Shown piece after piece: positions 54,341-63,475 of a DNA stretch of 64,000 nucleotides (position 1 is the stretch's first letter; every line of letters starts with the position of its first letter). The DNA is from Aquimarina spongiae. Its GTDB lineage: Bacteria; Bacteroidota; Bacteroidia; Flavobacteriales; Flavobacteriaceae. The stretch lies in contig NZ_FQYP01000002.1 in assembly GCF_900141785.1 (NCBI RefSeq), positions 372,001-436,000 of the forward strand, in the 5' to 3' direction. The translations under genes and the position numbers were made by a program. The notes under the pieces are model-generated. The model saw only the letters and a list, made by a program, of their open reading frames with translations, searched no databases and had not been told where the DNA came from.

Positions 54341-54772
54341 TCACTTCCCGGAGCGTCTTTTTCCTCTTCTCTTCCTTTTATGTTTTAGGCTCTCGTATTG
54401 TGCCAGTTGCTCTTCGGTTAAAGTTTCCTTGAAGGCTTCATTCTTGGCTTTCATTTCCTCTTTATGCGCTTTGGCCATGGCTTTTTGTTCAGCAGTCATT
54501 GTTGGTAATAGTGCTTTTCTTCTATCTCTTCGGGATAAATCTTTATTTCCTACAATAGCCAATTGCTCTTCGGTAAAAGTAGCTTCCATTTTAGATTTGT
54601 GTGTTTCACGTAATGCCTTATGGCTGTCGAGCTGGCTTTTTTGTTCTTCTGAAAGGTTTTGATAAAACTCTTTTTTCAATCCTCTACCTTTTCCTTCATG
54701 ATTCTCAGACTGCGCAAATGAAGATAACACTACACCACAACTCAGAAAGATACCTACTATTAAATGTCTCAT
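54341..54772 (-). CDS. Small secreted Glu/Lys-rich helical protein, Spy-like
   Basis: A 143-residue protein with a signal peptide (about 1-20, ending SSFAQ) and an alpha-helical mature chain. It contains LxxEQ motifs in series (NLSEEQKSQL, TFTEEQLAIV, TMTAEQKAMA, TLTEEQLAQY) and a Lys/Arg-rich end. The pattern resembles periplasmic Spy/CpxP-type chaperones and metal sensors. Homology is not certain, as the cradle motif is short. It is transcribed alone, downstream of the MoxR operon. Confidence 0.75.
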   Translation of the reverse strand: MRHLIVGIFLSCGVVLSSFAQSENHEGKGRGLKKEFYQNLSEEQKSQLDSHKALRETHKSKMEATFTEEQLAIVGNKDLSRRDRRKALLPTMTAEQKAMAKAHKEEMKAKNEAFKETLTEEQLAQYESLKHKRKRRGKRRSGK

Positions 54773-54890
54773 ATACTATAACTTTTTAATTGTTTAGTTA
54801 TAAGACTAAAAAACACATCACAGGTTTAATCTACCTGATAAAAAAGTATAAGATTTTTAAGGATTGGGATTCGCTAAGCTCACCTTCAAA

Positions 54891-55847
54891 TTAAAACAGG
54901 CTCTGAATGATATCTTCAACGCTTACTCCTTCGGCTTCGGCCTTGTAGTTTTTGATGATCCTATGCCGTAGGATCCCCATAGCAACAGCTTGCACATCTT
55001 CTATATCCGGAGAGAATTTTCCTTTTACAGCAGCATTTGCTTTTGCTGCCAAAATTAAATTTTGAGAAGCCCTTGGTCCAGCACCCCAATCCACATAATT
55101 CTTTACCAACTCTGTAGTTGAATCTGCATTAGGCCTCGTTTTACCAACCATACCTACTGCATACTCAATCACATTATCAGCTACCGGGATTCTACGGATT
55201 AAATGTTGAAAATCTACAATCTCTTGAGCGGTAAACAATGGATTAATTGTTTTGGAAGTATCTCCAGTAGTATTTTTCACCACCTCTACTTCTTCTTCAA
55301 AACTAGGGTATTTCAACTCTATAGCAAACATAAATCTATCCAACTGTGCTTCTGGAAGCGGATAGGTTCCTTCTTGTTCTATAGGGTTTTGTGTTGCTAA
55401 TACAAAATATGGTAAATCCAATTTGTAGTGATGCCCTGCAACTGTAACCGCACGCTCTTGCATAGCTTCGAGCAAAGCTGCTTGTGTTTTTGGTGGTGTT
55501 CGATTGATTTCATCCGCCAAAATAATGTTTGCAAAAACTGGCCCTTTGATAAATTTAAAATGTCTGGACTCATCCAATATTTCACTCCCCAGAATATCAC
55601 TTGGCATTAGATCAGGAGTAAACTGAATTCGTTTAAAATCCAATCCCAAAGCTTTGGAAATGGTGTTAACAATAAGTGTCTTTGCCAATCCAGGGACACC
55701 GATCAACAAAGCGTGTCCTCCGGAAAAAATTGAAACCAGAATTTGGTCGATTACCTTTTCCTGGCCAATAATAGCTTTAGAAATTTCTTGTTTGAGTTGG
55801 GAATGTTTTTTAACCAGCTGTTCGATAGCCGCTACGTCGTCTGACAT
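54891..55847 (-). CDS. MoxR family AAA+ ATPase
   Basis: A 318-residue AAA+ protein with Walker A LIGVPGLAKTLIVN (about 43-56), Walker B NIILADEINRTPPKTQAALLEAMQE and the C-terminal lid domain. MoxR ATPases help assemble or remodel protein complexes, typically with a von Willebrand-domain partner and a DUF58 protein. None of those partner genes is seen here; instead it is the last gene of a SurA-chaperone operon (1-nt gap). This suggests, as inference, a link with envelope protein folding. Confidence 0.92.
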   Translation of the reverse strand: MSDDVAAIEQLVKKHSQLKQEISKAIIGQEKVIDQILVSIFSGGHALLIGVPGLAKTLIVNTISKALGLDFKRIQFTPDLMPSDILGSEILDESRHFKFIKGPVFANIILADEINRTPPKTQAALLEAMQERAVTVAGHHYKLDLPYFVLATQNPIEQEGTYPLPEAQLDRFMFAIELKYPSFEEEVEVVKNTTGDTSKTINPLFTAQEIVDFQHLIRRIPVADNVIEYAVGMVGKTRPNADSTTELVKNYVDWGAGPRASQNLILAAKANAAVKGKFSPDIEDVQAVAMGILRHRIIKNYKAEAEGVSVEDIIQSLF

Positions 55848-55848
55848 C

Positions 55849-57342
55849 TTATTTTTCTTTTTTTAACCAGTTACCGCTATACTCGCAATCTCTGTAGTCG
55901 CCATTAACTTTTACATAAGTATCCATTATCTTTTCGTTTTGCCACTTTCGGATTGCATCGATTTGCTTTTTCCTAAGGGCCAATTCCTGAATTTTGAGAT
56001 AATCTTTGGAATAATCGGCAATGTGCTCATCATATCTGTTAAGTACTGTAATAAGCTTGAACTTTTTTCTTCCTTGACGATCTTGATCAGGAATTACCAA
56101 TGAAACATCATTAGTTTTTAATTTTGATACTTGATCGTACAATATAGGGTCAATTTTGGTAAGTTCAAAACGGGTATCCCCAGTTGTTGGATTAATTAAC
56201 TGCCCCCCATCCTCTTTAGTTTCTTTCTCATCACTAAATTTTCTAGCAGCTTCCTTAAAATCAATAGTTCCAGCTACCAATACATTTCTAAGTGAATCTA
56301 CCTGTTTTTTTGCATTTTCGACACTGGTCCTGGTTACTTCCGGCACCAAAAGAATGTGTCTTACATCGATCTCTTCTCCTCGAATTCTATCTACCTTTAC
56401 AATATGCCAGCCAAATTCTGTCTTAAAAGGTTCACTAACTTCTTCTTCCTGTAGACTGAAAGCTACATCTTTAAACTCTTTGGCAAAACCACTTTTTCTA
56501 TCCAAAGTATATTTACCTCCAGTAGATTTGGAACCCGGATCTTGAGAATATAATACTGCCTTTGTAGCAAAACTACTTCCGTTTTCTACAATATCTTCTC
56601 TAAATTGGTTCAACCGATCCACCACCTTTTGTTCTTCCTCTTCGGGTATTTCGGGTTCGATTACAATTTGAGCTAGTTCTACCTCGGTACCAAATAAAGG
56701 TCGTTCTGCTTCGGGAATTGCATCAAAAAACTCACGCACCTCTTCAGGAGTAATCTCAATATCTTCTATAATATTGGTACGCATCAACTCAGACAACCTA
56801 TTGGATTTGTTGATTTCAAAAAGTTCTTTTTTGAAATCCTCCACATTGTCTTTTTTATAATATCTAATTACCTTTTCAATTGTTCCCAATTCGTTAGTCA
56901 TATATGCCAATTGTTGGTCCACCATAGAATTGATCTCAGCATCTCTAACCACAATACTATCCTGTACCGCATGATGCGCATATAGTTTATTTTCGAAAAG
57001 ACTTCCTGCTAATTCACAACGGCTTACATCTCCTTGAGAAACTCCTTCGCTTAACAATTGCTGATAAGCAATATCTATATCACTATCCAAGATTACGCTT
57101 TCCCCTATCACGGCAGCAACGCCATCTATTTTTGTTCTTTTGAAAGGCTCTTTAACAGGTTCTTTTACTATTTTTAAAGAATCTGTTGCAATCCCCAAAC
57201 TATCCTTCGTTGCGATAGAATCTACTACCACGGTATCTGGTATAATCTCTTGAGCAAATACTCCTTCTACACCTATGATAAGGACTGTAAAATATGCTGT
57301 AATCTTAATTATAGACTTCAAATTGTTTGTTCTCAACTGCAT
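55849..57342 (-). CDS. SurA-type parvulin peptidyl-prolyl isomerase
   Basis: A 497-residue periplasmic chaperone. After a signal peptide (about 1-30) come a SurA N-type domain (about 75-205, with KIDGVAAVIGESVILDSDID) and two parvulin domains (about 215-315 and 320-430). The second starts VDVRHILLVPEVTR. It should help outer membrane proteins fold. Its first 38 nt overlap the end of the preceding lipoprotein gene, and it lies 1 nt from the MoxR gene. It belongs to a four-gene operon with one promoter at 60144-60173. Confidence 0.92.
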   Translation of the reverse strand: MQLRTNNLKSIIKITAYFTVLIIGVEGVFAQEIIPDTVVVDSIATKDSLGIATDSLKIVKEPVKEPFKRTKIDGVAAVIGESVILDSDIDIAYQQLLSEGVSQGDVSRCELAGSLFENKLYAHHAVQDSIVVRDAEINSMVDQQLAYMTNELGTIEKVIRYYKKDNVEDFKKELFEINKSNRLSELMRTNIIEDIEITPEEVREFFDAIPEAERPLFGTEVELAQIVIEPEIPEEEEQKVVDRLNQFREDIVENGSSFATKAVLYSQDPGSKSTGGKYTLDRKSGFAKEFKDVAFSLQEEEVSEPFKTEFGWHIVKVDRIRGEEIDVRHILLVPEVTRTSVENAKKQVDSLRNVLVAGTIDFKEAARKFSDEKETKEDGGQLINPTTGDTRFELTKIDPILYDQVSKLKTNDVSLVIPDQDRQGRKKFKLITVLNRYDEHIADYSKDYLKIQELALRKKQIDAIRKWQNEKIMDTYVKVNGDYRDCEYSGNWLKKEK

Positions 57343-58153
57343 CTCTTGTAATATCTTTTTCTATTTTCTTAACCAGCTCTAGCTTTCTCTTGTTAAGTAT
57401 TATTTGTCTGATTGTAGGTTTGATATATTCGATTGGGGCTTTTTCATTTCGTTTCAATACATCTTCAATCTTAATCATAAAAACTCCTGTAGAGTCCCTA
57501 AGTTGCATGTATTTTCCACTTTTTAGTATTTTATTTTTATCTTGTTTTTTAAGAATAGGTATCTTGTTTAATAACTGATCCAAACGCACCCAAGTCGAAT
57601 CATTTAGAGAAAACCCTAAATATTCGACCTGTTTGGTCACTAGTTCTTCTATATCCTCTTCATTAAAACGATTTAATTGTCGCTTCGTTGCAACAATATT
57701 TCCATAATCAGGAGGCAAATGTAAGTAACGTAATTGTACTAACTCCTCATTAAGATTAAAATTTTCTAAATTTTGGTTATAATAGGCGATCAAATCCTCT
57801 TCGGTAATCTCCATATTTATAGATTTATTAATCACAGCATTCTTATAAGCATTGATGTATAATGTACTTTGATAACTTTCCACCAGCTCATCAAATTCTT
57901 TAAGTTCTGCCTCGGTAAGATTTCTCTTGGCTTGATCTATAAAAAGTTGTCGAGTAGCCCAGGAATTGATATAATTTTGTACAATGTTAACACTATCCTG
58001 TTTTGGAGTATTGCCCGGCACTAGAGAAGCAATATCCTCTTTGTACAAATAGGTTTCATTAACTCTGGCAACCGCTTCTTTCTGTAGTTGATTTCCAAAT
58101 TTTTGACAGGAAATCATCCCCAATATTACTAATGAAAATATGAAATATCTCAT
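57305..58153 (-). CDS. Lipoprotein related to SurA N-terminal domains, no parvulin active core seen
   Basis: A 282-residue lipoprotein (lipobox with MISC, Cys16). The chain looks like the helical chaperone part of SurA/PpiC proteins (VARVNETYLYKEDIASLV near 28-45 and a long helix SINMEITEEDLIAYYNQNLENF). A parvulin-like tail is at most rudimentary. It overlaps the next SurA gene by 38 nt and follows the large isomerase by 3 nt. This organisation of three related chaperones in line is common in Flavobacteriia. Its individual role is unknown. Confidence 0.8.
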   Translation of the reverse strand: MRYFIFSLVILGMISCQKFGNQLQKEAVARVNETYLYKEDIASLVPGNTPKQDSVNIVQNYINSWATRQLFIDQAKRNLTEAELKEFDELVESYQSTLYINAYKNAVINKSINMEITEEDLIAYYNQNLENFNLNEELVQLRYLHLPPDYGNIVATKRQLNRFNEEDIEELVTKQVEYLGFSLNDSTWVRLDQLLNKIPILKKQDKNKILKSGKYMQLRDSTGVFMIKIEDVLKRNEKAPIEYIKPTIRQIILNKRKLELVKKIEKDITRDAVENKQFEVYN

Positions 58154-58156
58154 GAA

Positions 58157-60112
58157 TTATTTTAACAACTCCTTTTTTACTTTTTTCAATACCCTGGTAT
58201 CCACTTTAACGGGATATTTTGTTCGTAACTCCGCTAGCCAGTCTTTTTCCATGTTCTCCTGAAAATCATTAATCACTTCTCCCTTGATTTCTTCAAATTT
58301 CCTAACTCTTGAAGATACTACTTCTTTTACCATTATCAAAGTGATAAAATTCCCTTCATTGGTGATTGTAATCCCATCTTTTTTCCCTACAAAACCTTTA
58401 GGAAAAGTATGTTCTCCCTTGATAAGATCTTCTTCTGAAAAAAGCACTATAACTGCATCACCTGTATTTACCTTCCTTTTAATTTCTTCCAGAGGTTTTT
58501 GCTGTTTTAATAGATCCTTTACTTGTTCTATCGCATCTTTTCTGGTAGAAGATGCCTTTATAATTTTATAGGTTTCTGCCTGGACATATTCATCTTTTCT
58601 AGTATTGTAGAATTGTCGTAGACCCGCACTATCAGTTTTTGCCACATTCCATATTTTGGTTTCCATCAAATCAAACAACAACAGTCCGTCTTTATACTCA
58701 TTGAAAACAGTAGCAAAATCAGCATTATCGTCTTCCAGATGTTCATCATAATATTCTAATAATGTCGTAGACTCGAATTGAGTAAACATTTCTTCTACAA
58801 AAGTATCTCCATCTACCCTTATTCCAGCTCTCAATCTTTTATTCATCAAAAACTCAGCAAAATCCTGATATGTTATTTTTTGATCTTTTAACGAAAAAAG
58901 TTCTTTATTTAAATCCTCATTTTCTTCAATTACCCACTCCTGATTGGAAATGGTATCAGGAATAATCTGTTTGAAATATTGCAACGCATTTTCGTTACGT
59001 GCTATTTCATACTTTTCTTTTAGAGAATTCATAAAAGACGTAGTTACCAATTTGGATCTACTATCTCTTTTTACTTTACTGGTTAATTCTGCTTTTTGTT
59101 CTTCGAAAGATTTTGGAGGATGCTTTTCTATTAACTTAATAATATGCCAACCATATTTGGTTTGTATGGGCTGAGACAGTTCATCTTTTTCCTGAAGAGC
59201 AAAAGCTGTTTTCTCAAATTTCTCAGAGTTTAACACCCCTTGACCAAAACGTCTTATTTTCCCTCCATCAATAGCTGTACTTGGGTCGTCACTATATTCT
59301 TTGGCCAAAGAAGCAAAAGATACTCCTTGATTAAGTTGCTGATTAATTTCTTCAATTCTGGTTTTAGCCTGATCCTCTGTTCTTTTTTCATTAGTAGCAA
59401 CCATAATATGGGCCACTGTGACCTCTCCCAGGCTTTTCTCGCGATTGTTCACCTTTACGATATGATATCCAAATCTTGTTCTAAAAGGTTGAGAAATATC
59501 TCCTATTTTGGTCTTAAACGCTTCATTTTCGAAAGGATACACCATTCTAAATACAGAAAACCATCCTAAATCACCTCCATTTTTGGCTGCAGAAGGATCC
59601 TCGCTATAGCTCTTTGCTGTTTCTCCAAAATTTGCTCCATCAATGACTTTATTTCTGGCTTCGATGATTTTATTGTAAGCTTTGAGCGTATCTTGTGGAG
59701 AAGCAGTGGGTTTCACCATAGTCAAAATATGACTTGCATTTATACGTTCTAAAGATCTATCATATGCCTCCTTAATTAAAGCATCAGAAGTTCTTGTGTC
59801 GGTAAGGTAACCCGAAGCTAGCTGTTTTCTGTACCCTGATAATTCTTTCTGATATTCTTTTTTTTGATCCAAACCTAAAGTCTTTGCTTCCTTAAGTTTC
59901 AACTTATAGTTCACGAACAAATCAAGATACTCATCTATATTTTTTTGCGAATCATCCTTTACCAGATCAATATTTTTGAGGTATACCTTTTTAAATTCTG
60001 AAATGTAAACTGGTGTACCATCAACGGTAAGTAGTACTTCTTCTTTCTTCTGAGCATTAGCAAACCCAAAAAAAAGTAATCCTAAAAAAAAGACAAATGA
60101 CTTTGTGTGCAT
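58157..60112 (-). CDS. Periplasmic peptidyl-prolyl isomerase with two parvulin domains
   Basis: A 651-residue chaperone. A signal peptide (about 1-20) is followed by a SurA-type N-terminal domain (about 22-115) and two parvulin domains (about 118-220 and 226-325). Their signatures are INASHILTMVKPT and GYHIVKVNNR, then VTVAHIMVATNEK and GWHIIKLIEK. The C-terminal half (about 330-651) adds another unassigned chaperone-like domain. It is the first gene of the operon; a promoter TTG-N19-TATTTTTG lies 32-61 nt upstream. Confidence 0.92.
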   Translation of the reverse strand: MHTKSFVFFLGLLFFGFANAQKKEEVLLTVDGTPVYISEFKKVYLKNIDLVKDDSQKNIDEYLDLFVNYKLKLKEAKTLGLDQKKEYQKELSGYRKQLASGYLTDTRTSDALIKEAYDRSLERINASHILTMVKPTASPQDTLKAYNKIIEARNKVIDGANFGETAKSYSEDPSAAKNGGDLGWFSVFRMVYPFENEAFKTKIGDISQPFRTRFGYHIVKVNNREKSLGEVTVAHIMVATNEKRTEDQAKTRIEEINQQLNQGVSFASLAKEYSDDPSTAIDGGKIRRFGQGVLNSEKFEKTAFALQEKDELSQPIQTKYGWHIIKLIEKHPPKSFEEQKAELTSKVKRDSRSKLVTTSFMNSLKEKYEIARNENALQYFKQIIPDTISNQEWVIEENEDLNKELFSLKDQKITYQDFAEFLMNKRLRAGIRVDGDTFVEEMFTQFESTTLLEYYDEHLEDDNADFATVFNEYKDGLLLFDLMETKIWNVAKTDSAGLRQFYNTRKDEYVQAETYKIIKASSTRKDAIEQVKDLLKQQKPLEEIKRKVNTGDAVIVLFSEEDLIKGEHTFPKGFVGKKDGITITNEGNFITLIMVKEVVSSRVRKFEEIKGEVINDFQENMEKDWLAELRTKYPVKVDTRVLKKVKKELLK

Positions 60113-60143
60113 GATTGATTTGTGATAAAGTCCTTAAACTGGA

Positions 60144-60173
60144 CAAAAATAACAATATTAAGATGTTTTACAA
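60144..60173 (-). promoter_or_regulatory. Housekeeping-type promoter of the SurA-MoxR operon
   Basis: Minus strand: TTG (60173-60171), 19 nt, then TATTTTTG (60151-60144), ending 32 nt before the ATG at 60112. Confidence 0.75.
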
Positions 60174-60283
60174 GCTACAACATTTAACGAAGAGATTCCT
60201 TCAAATCGTATTTTCTTTTAATTTTTTTTGTCTTCTCCGTATATTGTATCCGCTTAACGACCTAACAAACAAAAAAACACAAT

Positions 60284-60733
60284 ATGGAGTATACCCTCGA
60301 TATCGAAATCGCTCTGCCTAGAGATGAAGTTATTCAAAAATTCGACAGTGAAGAAAACCTAAAACATTGGCAAAAAGGTTTGATAAGTATGGAACATTTA
60401 AACGGTGAAAAAGGTAAAACCGGTGCTACTTCTAAACTTACCTATAAAATGGGAAAACGCGAATTAGAAATGATTGAAACAATTACTCTTGTTGACCTTC
60501 CAGAAGCACTTCATCTTACTTTTGACGCCAAGAATGTATACAATATCCAGGAAAATTATTTTGAAGAGCTCGCCAATGGACATACCAAATGGATCTCTAA
60601 AAACGAATTTAAGTTTAGCGGTTTCATGAAACTTATGGGATTTTTAATGCCTGGAGCGTTCAAAAAACAGTCTTACCTGTATATGCAAGCTTTTAAAGCT
60701 TTTGCCGAAGACGGAAAAAGTGTTTTGGATTAA
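60284..60733 (+). CDS. SRPBCC family protein
   Basis: A 149-residue cytoplasmic protein of the START/Bet v 1-like fold: an N-terminal strand MEYTLDIEIALPRDEVIQKFD, a central beta sheet and a long C-terminal helix (FKKQSYLYMQAFKAFAEDG). This fold binds hydrophobic ligands in a cavity; no ligand can be suggested. A small gene follows 47 nt downstream and may be co-transcribed. Confidence 0.85.
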   Translation: MEYTLDIEIALPRDEVIQKFDSEENLKHWQKGLISMEHLNGEKGKTGATSKLTYKMGKRELEMIETITLVDLPEALHLTFDAKNVYNIQENYFEELANGHTKWISKNEFKFSGFMKLMGFLMPGAFKKQSYLYMQAFKAFAEDGKSVLD

Positions 60734-60780
60734 ATACAAGCTTCAATTCGTATCTATGTTTAACTAACCTTCGCTATCAT

Positions 60781-61020
60781 TTGGAAAGAAAATTGAAATT
60801 AATCTGGGATTTTAGAGGACCTGCTGCCAGCAAAACAGCTCAACATCATGAAATCCATCTTAAGGAGTTCATCGCTGCAGAAAAATTAACATTAAATATT
60901 ACTGGTTTTGAAGAACTTACCGACATGCATAGTCTTGCTTTTATGGTAGTTCCAGAGTCCGAAATGAAAAAGGTTCGTGATCTGTTAAAACCGCATCGCG
61001 GACAAGTTTATTCTGAATAA
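60781..61020 (+). CDS. Small conserved protein of unknown function
   Basis: A 79-residue soluble protein starting at TTG 60781 (no ATG is available upstream in frame). The sequence LKLIWDFRGPAASKTAQHHE and a C-terminal SLAFMVVPESEMKKVRDLLKPHRG suggest a compact alpha/beta domain with several His. Similar small proteins occur in Flavobacteriia, to my recollection, but no function is known. It lies after the SRPBCC gene, possibly in the same transcript. Confidence 0.65.
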   Translation: MERKLKLIWDFRGPAASKTAQHHEIHLKEFIAAEKLTLNITGFEELTDMHSLAFMVVPESEMKKVRDLLKPHRGQVYSE

Positions 61021-61065
61021 TTTGTAAAAATATCGGGATTGGTACGGATATTGTCTAAGACCTTA

Positions 61066-61073
61066 TATATTTG
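61066..61073 (+). promoter_or_regulatory. Candidate -7 element (TATATTTG) of the OmpH gene
   Basis: TATATTTG followed by C lies 26 nt before the ATG at 61100. No clean TTG at the expected -33 distance. Confidence 0.45.
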
Positions 61074-61099
61074 CAAAAATATAAAAATCAGAAAACAAC

Positions 61100-61615
61100 A
61101 TGAAAAAGATATTCCTAACCATTTTTGTTTTAGTAGTAAGTCTTCAACTTAGTGCTCAGTCGAAAACAGGAACCATTGACACCGAATTCGTTCTTTCTAA
61201 AATGCCTGAGCTTACAAAGGTTCAAGAAGACCTAAAAGCGTATAACAAAAAATTAGAAGATGAATTAAAAGTAAAAGTTGAAGGTTATCAAGCCAAAGTA
61301 AAAGACTATCAAGATAACGTAGCTTCATTTACGGAACCTATGAAAAAAACCAAACAAGAAGAAATTCTTGCCATGGAAAGCGATATCGCAAAGTTTAGAC
61401 AAAACGGTTCTCAGTTGGTACAACTAGAACAAAACAAATTATTACAACCACTTTACACAAAAATCGGAAAAGCTCTTGAGGAAATCGCAAAAGCAGAATC
61501 TTATACTCAAGTATTTACGATAACATCAAGTGGTTTGGCATATATCGATCCAAATTATGACTTGACTAGAAAGGTAATGACGAAGTTAGGTATCAAAATC
61601 GAAGAAGGTAAATAA
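61100..61615 (+). CDS. OmpH/Skp-family periplasmic chaperone
   Basis: A 171-residue protein with a signal peptide (about 1-20, LQLSAQ) and an N-terminal strand (KTGTIDTEFVLSKMPE). A long charged coiled coil (about 40-130) follows, then a beta strand segment (YTQVFTITSSGLAYIDP). This is the Skp/OmpH arrangement: a trimer whose helical tentacles hold unfolded outer membrane proteins. It has its own terminator and lies near, but not in, the SurA operon. Confidence 0.92.
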   Translation: MKKIFLTIFVLVVSLQLSAQSKTGTIDTEFVLSKMPELTKVQEDLKAYNKKLEDELKVKVEGYQAKVKDYQDNVASFTEPMKKTKQEEILAMESDIAKFRQNGSQLVQLEQNKLLQPLYTKIGKALEEIAKAESYTQVFTITSSGLAYIDPNYDLTRKVMTKLGIKIEEGK

Positions 61616-61635
61616 GCCATTGCTAATTACGACAT

Positions 61636-61665
61636 AAAAAAACCTGCTTAGTAGCAGGTTTTTTT
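61636..61665. terminator. Bidirectional intrinsic terminator
   Basis: AACCTGCT and AGCAGGTT form an 8-bp stem with A and T runs outside, between the convergent OmpH and guaB genes. Confidence 0.9.
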
Positions 61666-61684
61666 ATACGATTATTTCAACTAA

Positions 61685-63160
61685 TTATCTTCTACTATAA
61701 TTTGGCGCTTCTTTGGTAATTGTTACGTCATGCGGGTGACTTTCATGAATACCACTTGCTGTAATTTTTATAAAGCGACCACTACTTTGTAAAGTTGCAA
61801 TATCTTTGGATCCGCAATATCCCATACCTGCTCGTAAACCTCCAACAAATTGGTGAATACTTTCTGAAAGATCTCCTTTGTAAGCTACACGACCAACAAT
61901 ACCTTCTGGAACTAATTTTTTGATATCGTCTTCCACATCCTGAAAATATCGATCTTTAGATCCTTTTTTCATAGCCTCTACAGATCCCATACCGCGATAT
62001 GTTTTATACTTTCTACCTTCATAAATCACGGTTTCTCCAGGAGATTCTTTAGTACCAGCCAATAACGATCCCAACATCACTGTATCTGCTCCAGCTGCTA
62101 TAGCTTTAGGAATATCTCCCGTGTAGCGTATACCCCCATCGGCAATTACAGGTACTCCTGATCCTTTAATTGCATGTGCAACTTCTAGCACAGCCGAAAA
62201 TTGTGGAAAACCAACTCCAGCTACAACACGGGTTGTACAAATAGATCCAGGACCAATTCCTACTTTTACAGCATCAGCTCCTGCTTCTACCAAATACTTT
62301 GCTGCTTCAGCTGTGGCAATATTCCCCACTATGACATCAAGATCGGGGAATTTTGCTTTCACATCTTTTAAAACCGAAACCACTCCTTTGGTATGTCCAT
62401 GTGCCGTATCGATAACAACCGCATCCACTCCTGATTGTACTAGCGCCTCGGCTCTATCTACTGCATCTCCGGTAACTCCTATGGCCGCCGCCACTCTTAA
62501 CCTTCCCAAAGCATCTTTGTTAGCCATTGGATTCAGGGTTAACTTGGTGATATCTCTAAATGTGATTAAACCTACCAATTTATAGTTCCCATCAACAACT
62601 GGTAACTTTTCAATTTTATTATTCTGAAGAATTACTTCTGCTTCTTGCAGAGAGGTCCCTTCTCCAACCGTAACCAAGTTCTCACTTGTCATCACTTCAG
62701 AAATTGGTCTTTCATCATTTTTTTCGAAACGAAGATCCCTGTTGGTAACTATGCCGATAAGTGTATTCTCATCATCTACGATAGGAATACCTCCAATACT
62801 ATGCTCACGCATGTTGTTTTTGGCATCGATCACTTTTGCATCCCTTGGTAAGGTAACCGGATCGATAATCATTCCGCTCTCAGCACGTTTTACCTTTCTA
62901 ACCTTGATCGCTTGTTCTTCGATCGTCATGTTCTTGTGCAGAACACCGATCCCTCCTTCTTGCGCCATGGCAATCGCCATACTGCTTTCGGTAACCGTAT
63001 CCATTGCTGCGGAAACGATAGGAACGTTAAGCGTAATGTTTCTGGTAAATTTTGTTTGAATACTTACTTCTCTTGGAAGCACCTCAGAAAAGGCAGGGAC
63101 TAAAAGTACGTCGTCGTAGGTAAGGCCTTCTCCAAGTATTTTGGACTCATGTGCTGTCAT
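61685..63160 (-). CDS. guaB: Inosine-5'-monophosphate dehydrogenase
   Basis: A 491-residue IMPDH that oxidises IMP to XMP, the committed step of GMP synthesis. The TIM barrel is interrupted by two CBS domains (about 95-205, with [21 protein letters not shown]). The catalytic loop is [17 protein letters not shown] near 300-316, and the flap contains [11 protein letters not shown] perfect 21-bp inverted repeat touches its start codon, and a TATATTTG promoter element is just upstream. Confidence 0.96.
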   Translation of the reverse strand: MTAHESKILGEGLTYDDVLLVPAFSEVLPREVSIQTKFTRNITLNVPIVSAAMDTVTESSMAIAMAQEGGIGVLHKNMTIEEQAIKVRKVKRAESGMIIDPVTLPRDAKVIDAKNNMREHSIGGIPIVDDENTLIGIVTNRDLRFEKNDERPISEVMTSENLVTVGEGTSLQEAEVILQNNKIEKLPVVDGNYKLVGLITFRDITKLTLNPMANKDALGRLRVAAAIGVTGDAVDRAEALVQSGVDAVVIDTAHGHTKGVVSVLKDVKAKFPDLDVIVGNIATAEAAKYLVEAGADAVKVGIGPGSICTTRVVAGVGFPQFSAVLEVAHAIKGSGVPVIADGGIRYTGDIPKAIAAGADTVMLGSLLAGTKESPGETVIYEGRKYKTYRGMGSVEAMKKGSKDRYFQDVEDDIKKLVPEGIVGRVAYKGDLSESIHQFVGGLRAGMGYCGSKDIATLQSSGRFIKITASGIHESHPHDVTITKEAPNYSRR

Positions 63161-63181
63161 CGCAATTAAAATTTAATTGCG
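63161..63181. repeat. Perfect inverted repeat abutting the guaB start codon
   Basis: Arms CGCAATTAAA (63161-63170) and TTTAATTGCG (63172-63181) around a single A. The predicted transcription start of guaB falls inside it, so it may be an operator. A hairpin is unlikely because the loop would be one base. Confidence 0.6.
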
Positions 63182-63183
63182 TG

Positions 63184-63191
63184 CAAATATA
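63184..63191 (-). promoter_or_regulatory. Candidate -7 element (TATATTTG) of guaB
   Basis: Minus-strand TATATTTG followed by C, 24 nt before the guaB ATG. The -33 position reads TGA rather than TTG. Confidence 0.55.
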
Positions 63192-63475
63192 CGTTTTTTT
63201 AAAGAATACTTCATGTTATCCTTATGTTATTTTTTTACAAGATTTTGAAAACCCCTAACAAGTTTTTGACCTTATCTAAAGAATATCCACATTTCAGCAT
63301 AAGGCAATAACAAACATCGTTAAAAAACATTATTTATCGACAAAAAGCGAAATTTTATCAAAAAAAGTTAATTATTTATTAACAAAAACTAATTTATTAA
63401 CATTTTTTTAATACAAAACTTGTATATTTCTGTTGATAATTGATCACACTGCGTAAGTCCCCAAAATGAATCGCT
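63192..63475. other. AT-rich divergent intergenic region
   Basis: Together with the guaB repeat and promoter this is a 315-nt gap without genes. ATTTATTAACA occurs twice (63374-63384 and 63392-63402), and GTTAAT/ATTAAC arms lie at 63367-63383. Nothing else was recognised. Confidence 0.4.

Noticed and set aside
62742..63059. Plus-strand open frame inside guaB
   Set aside because: It is an antisense shadow of guaB with no family likeness or promoter.
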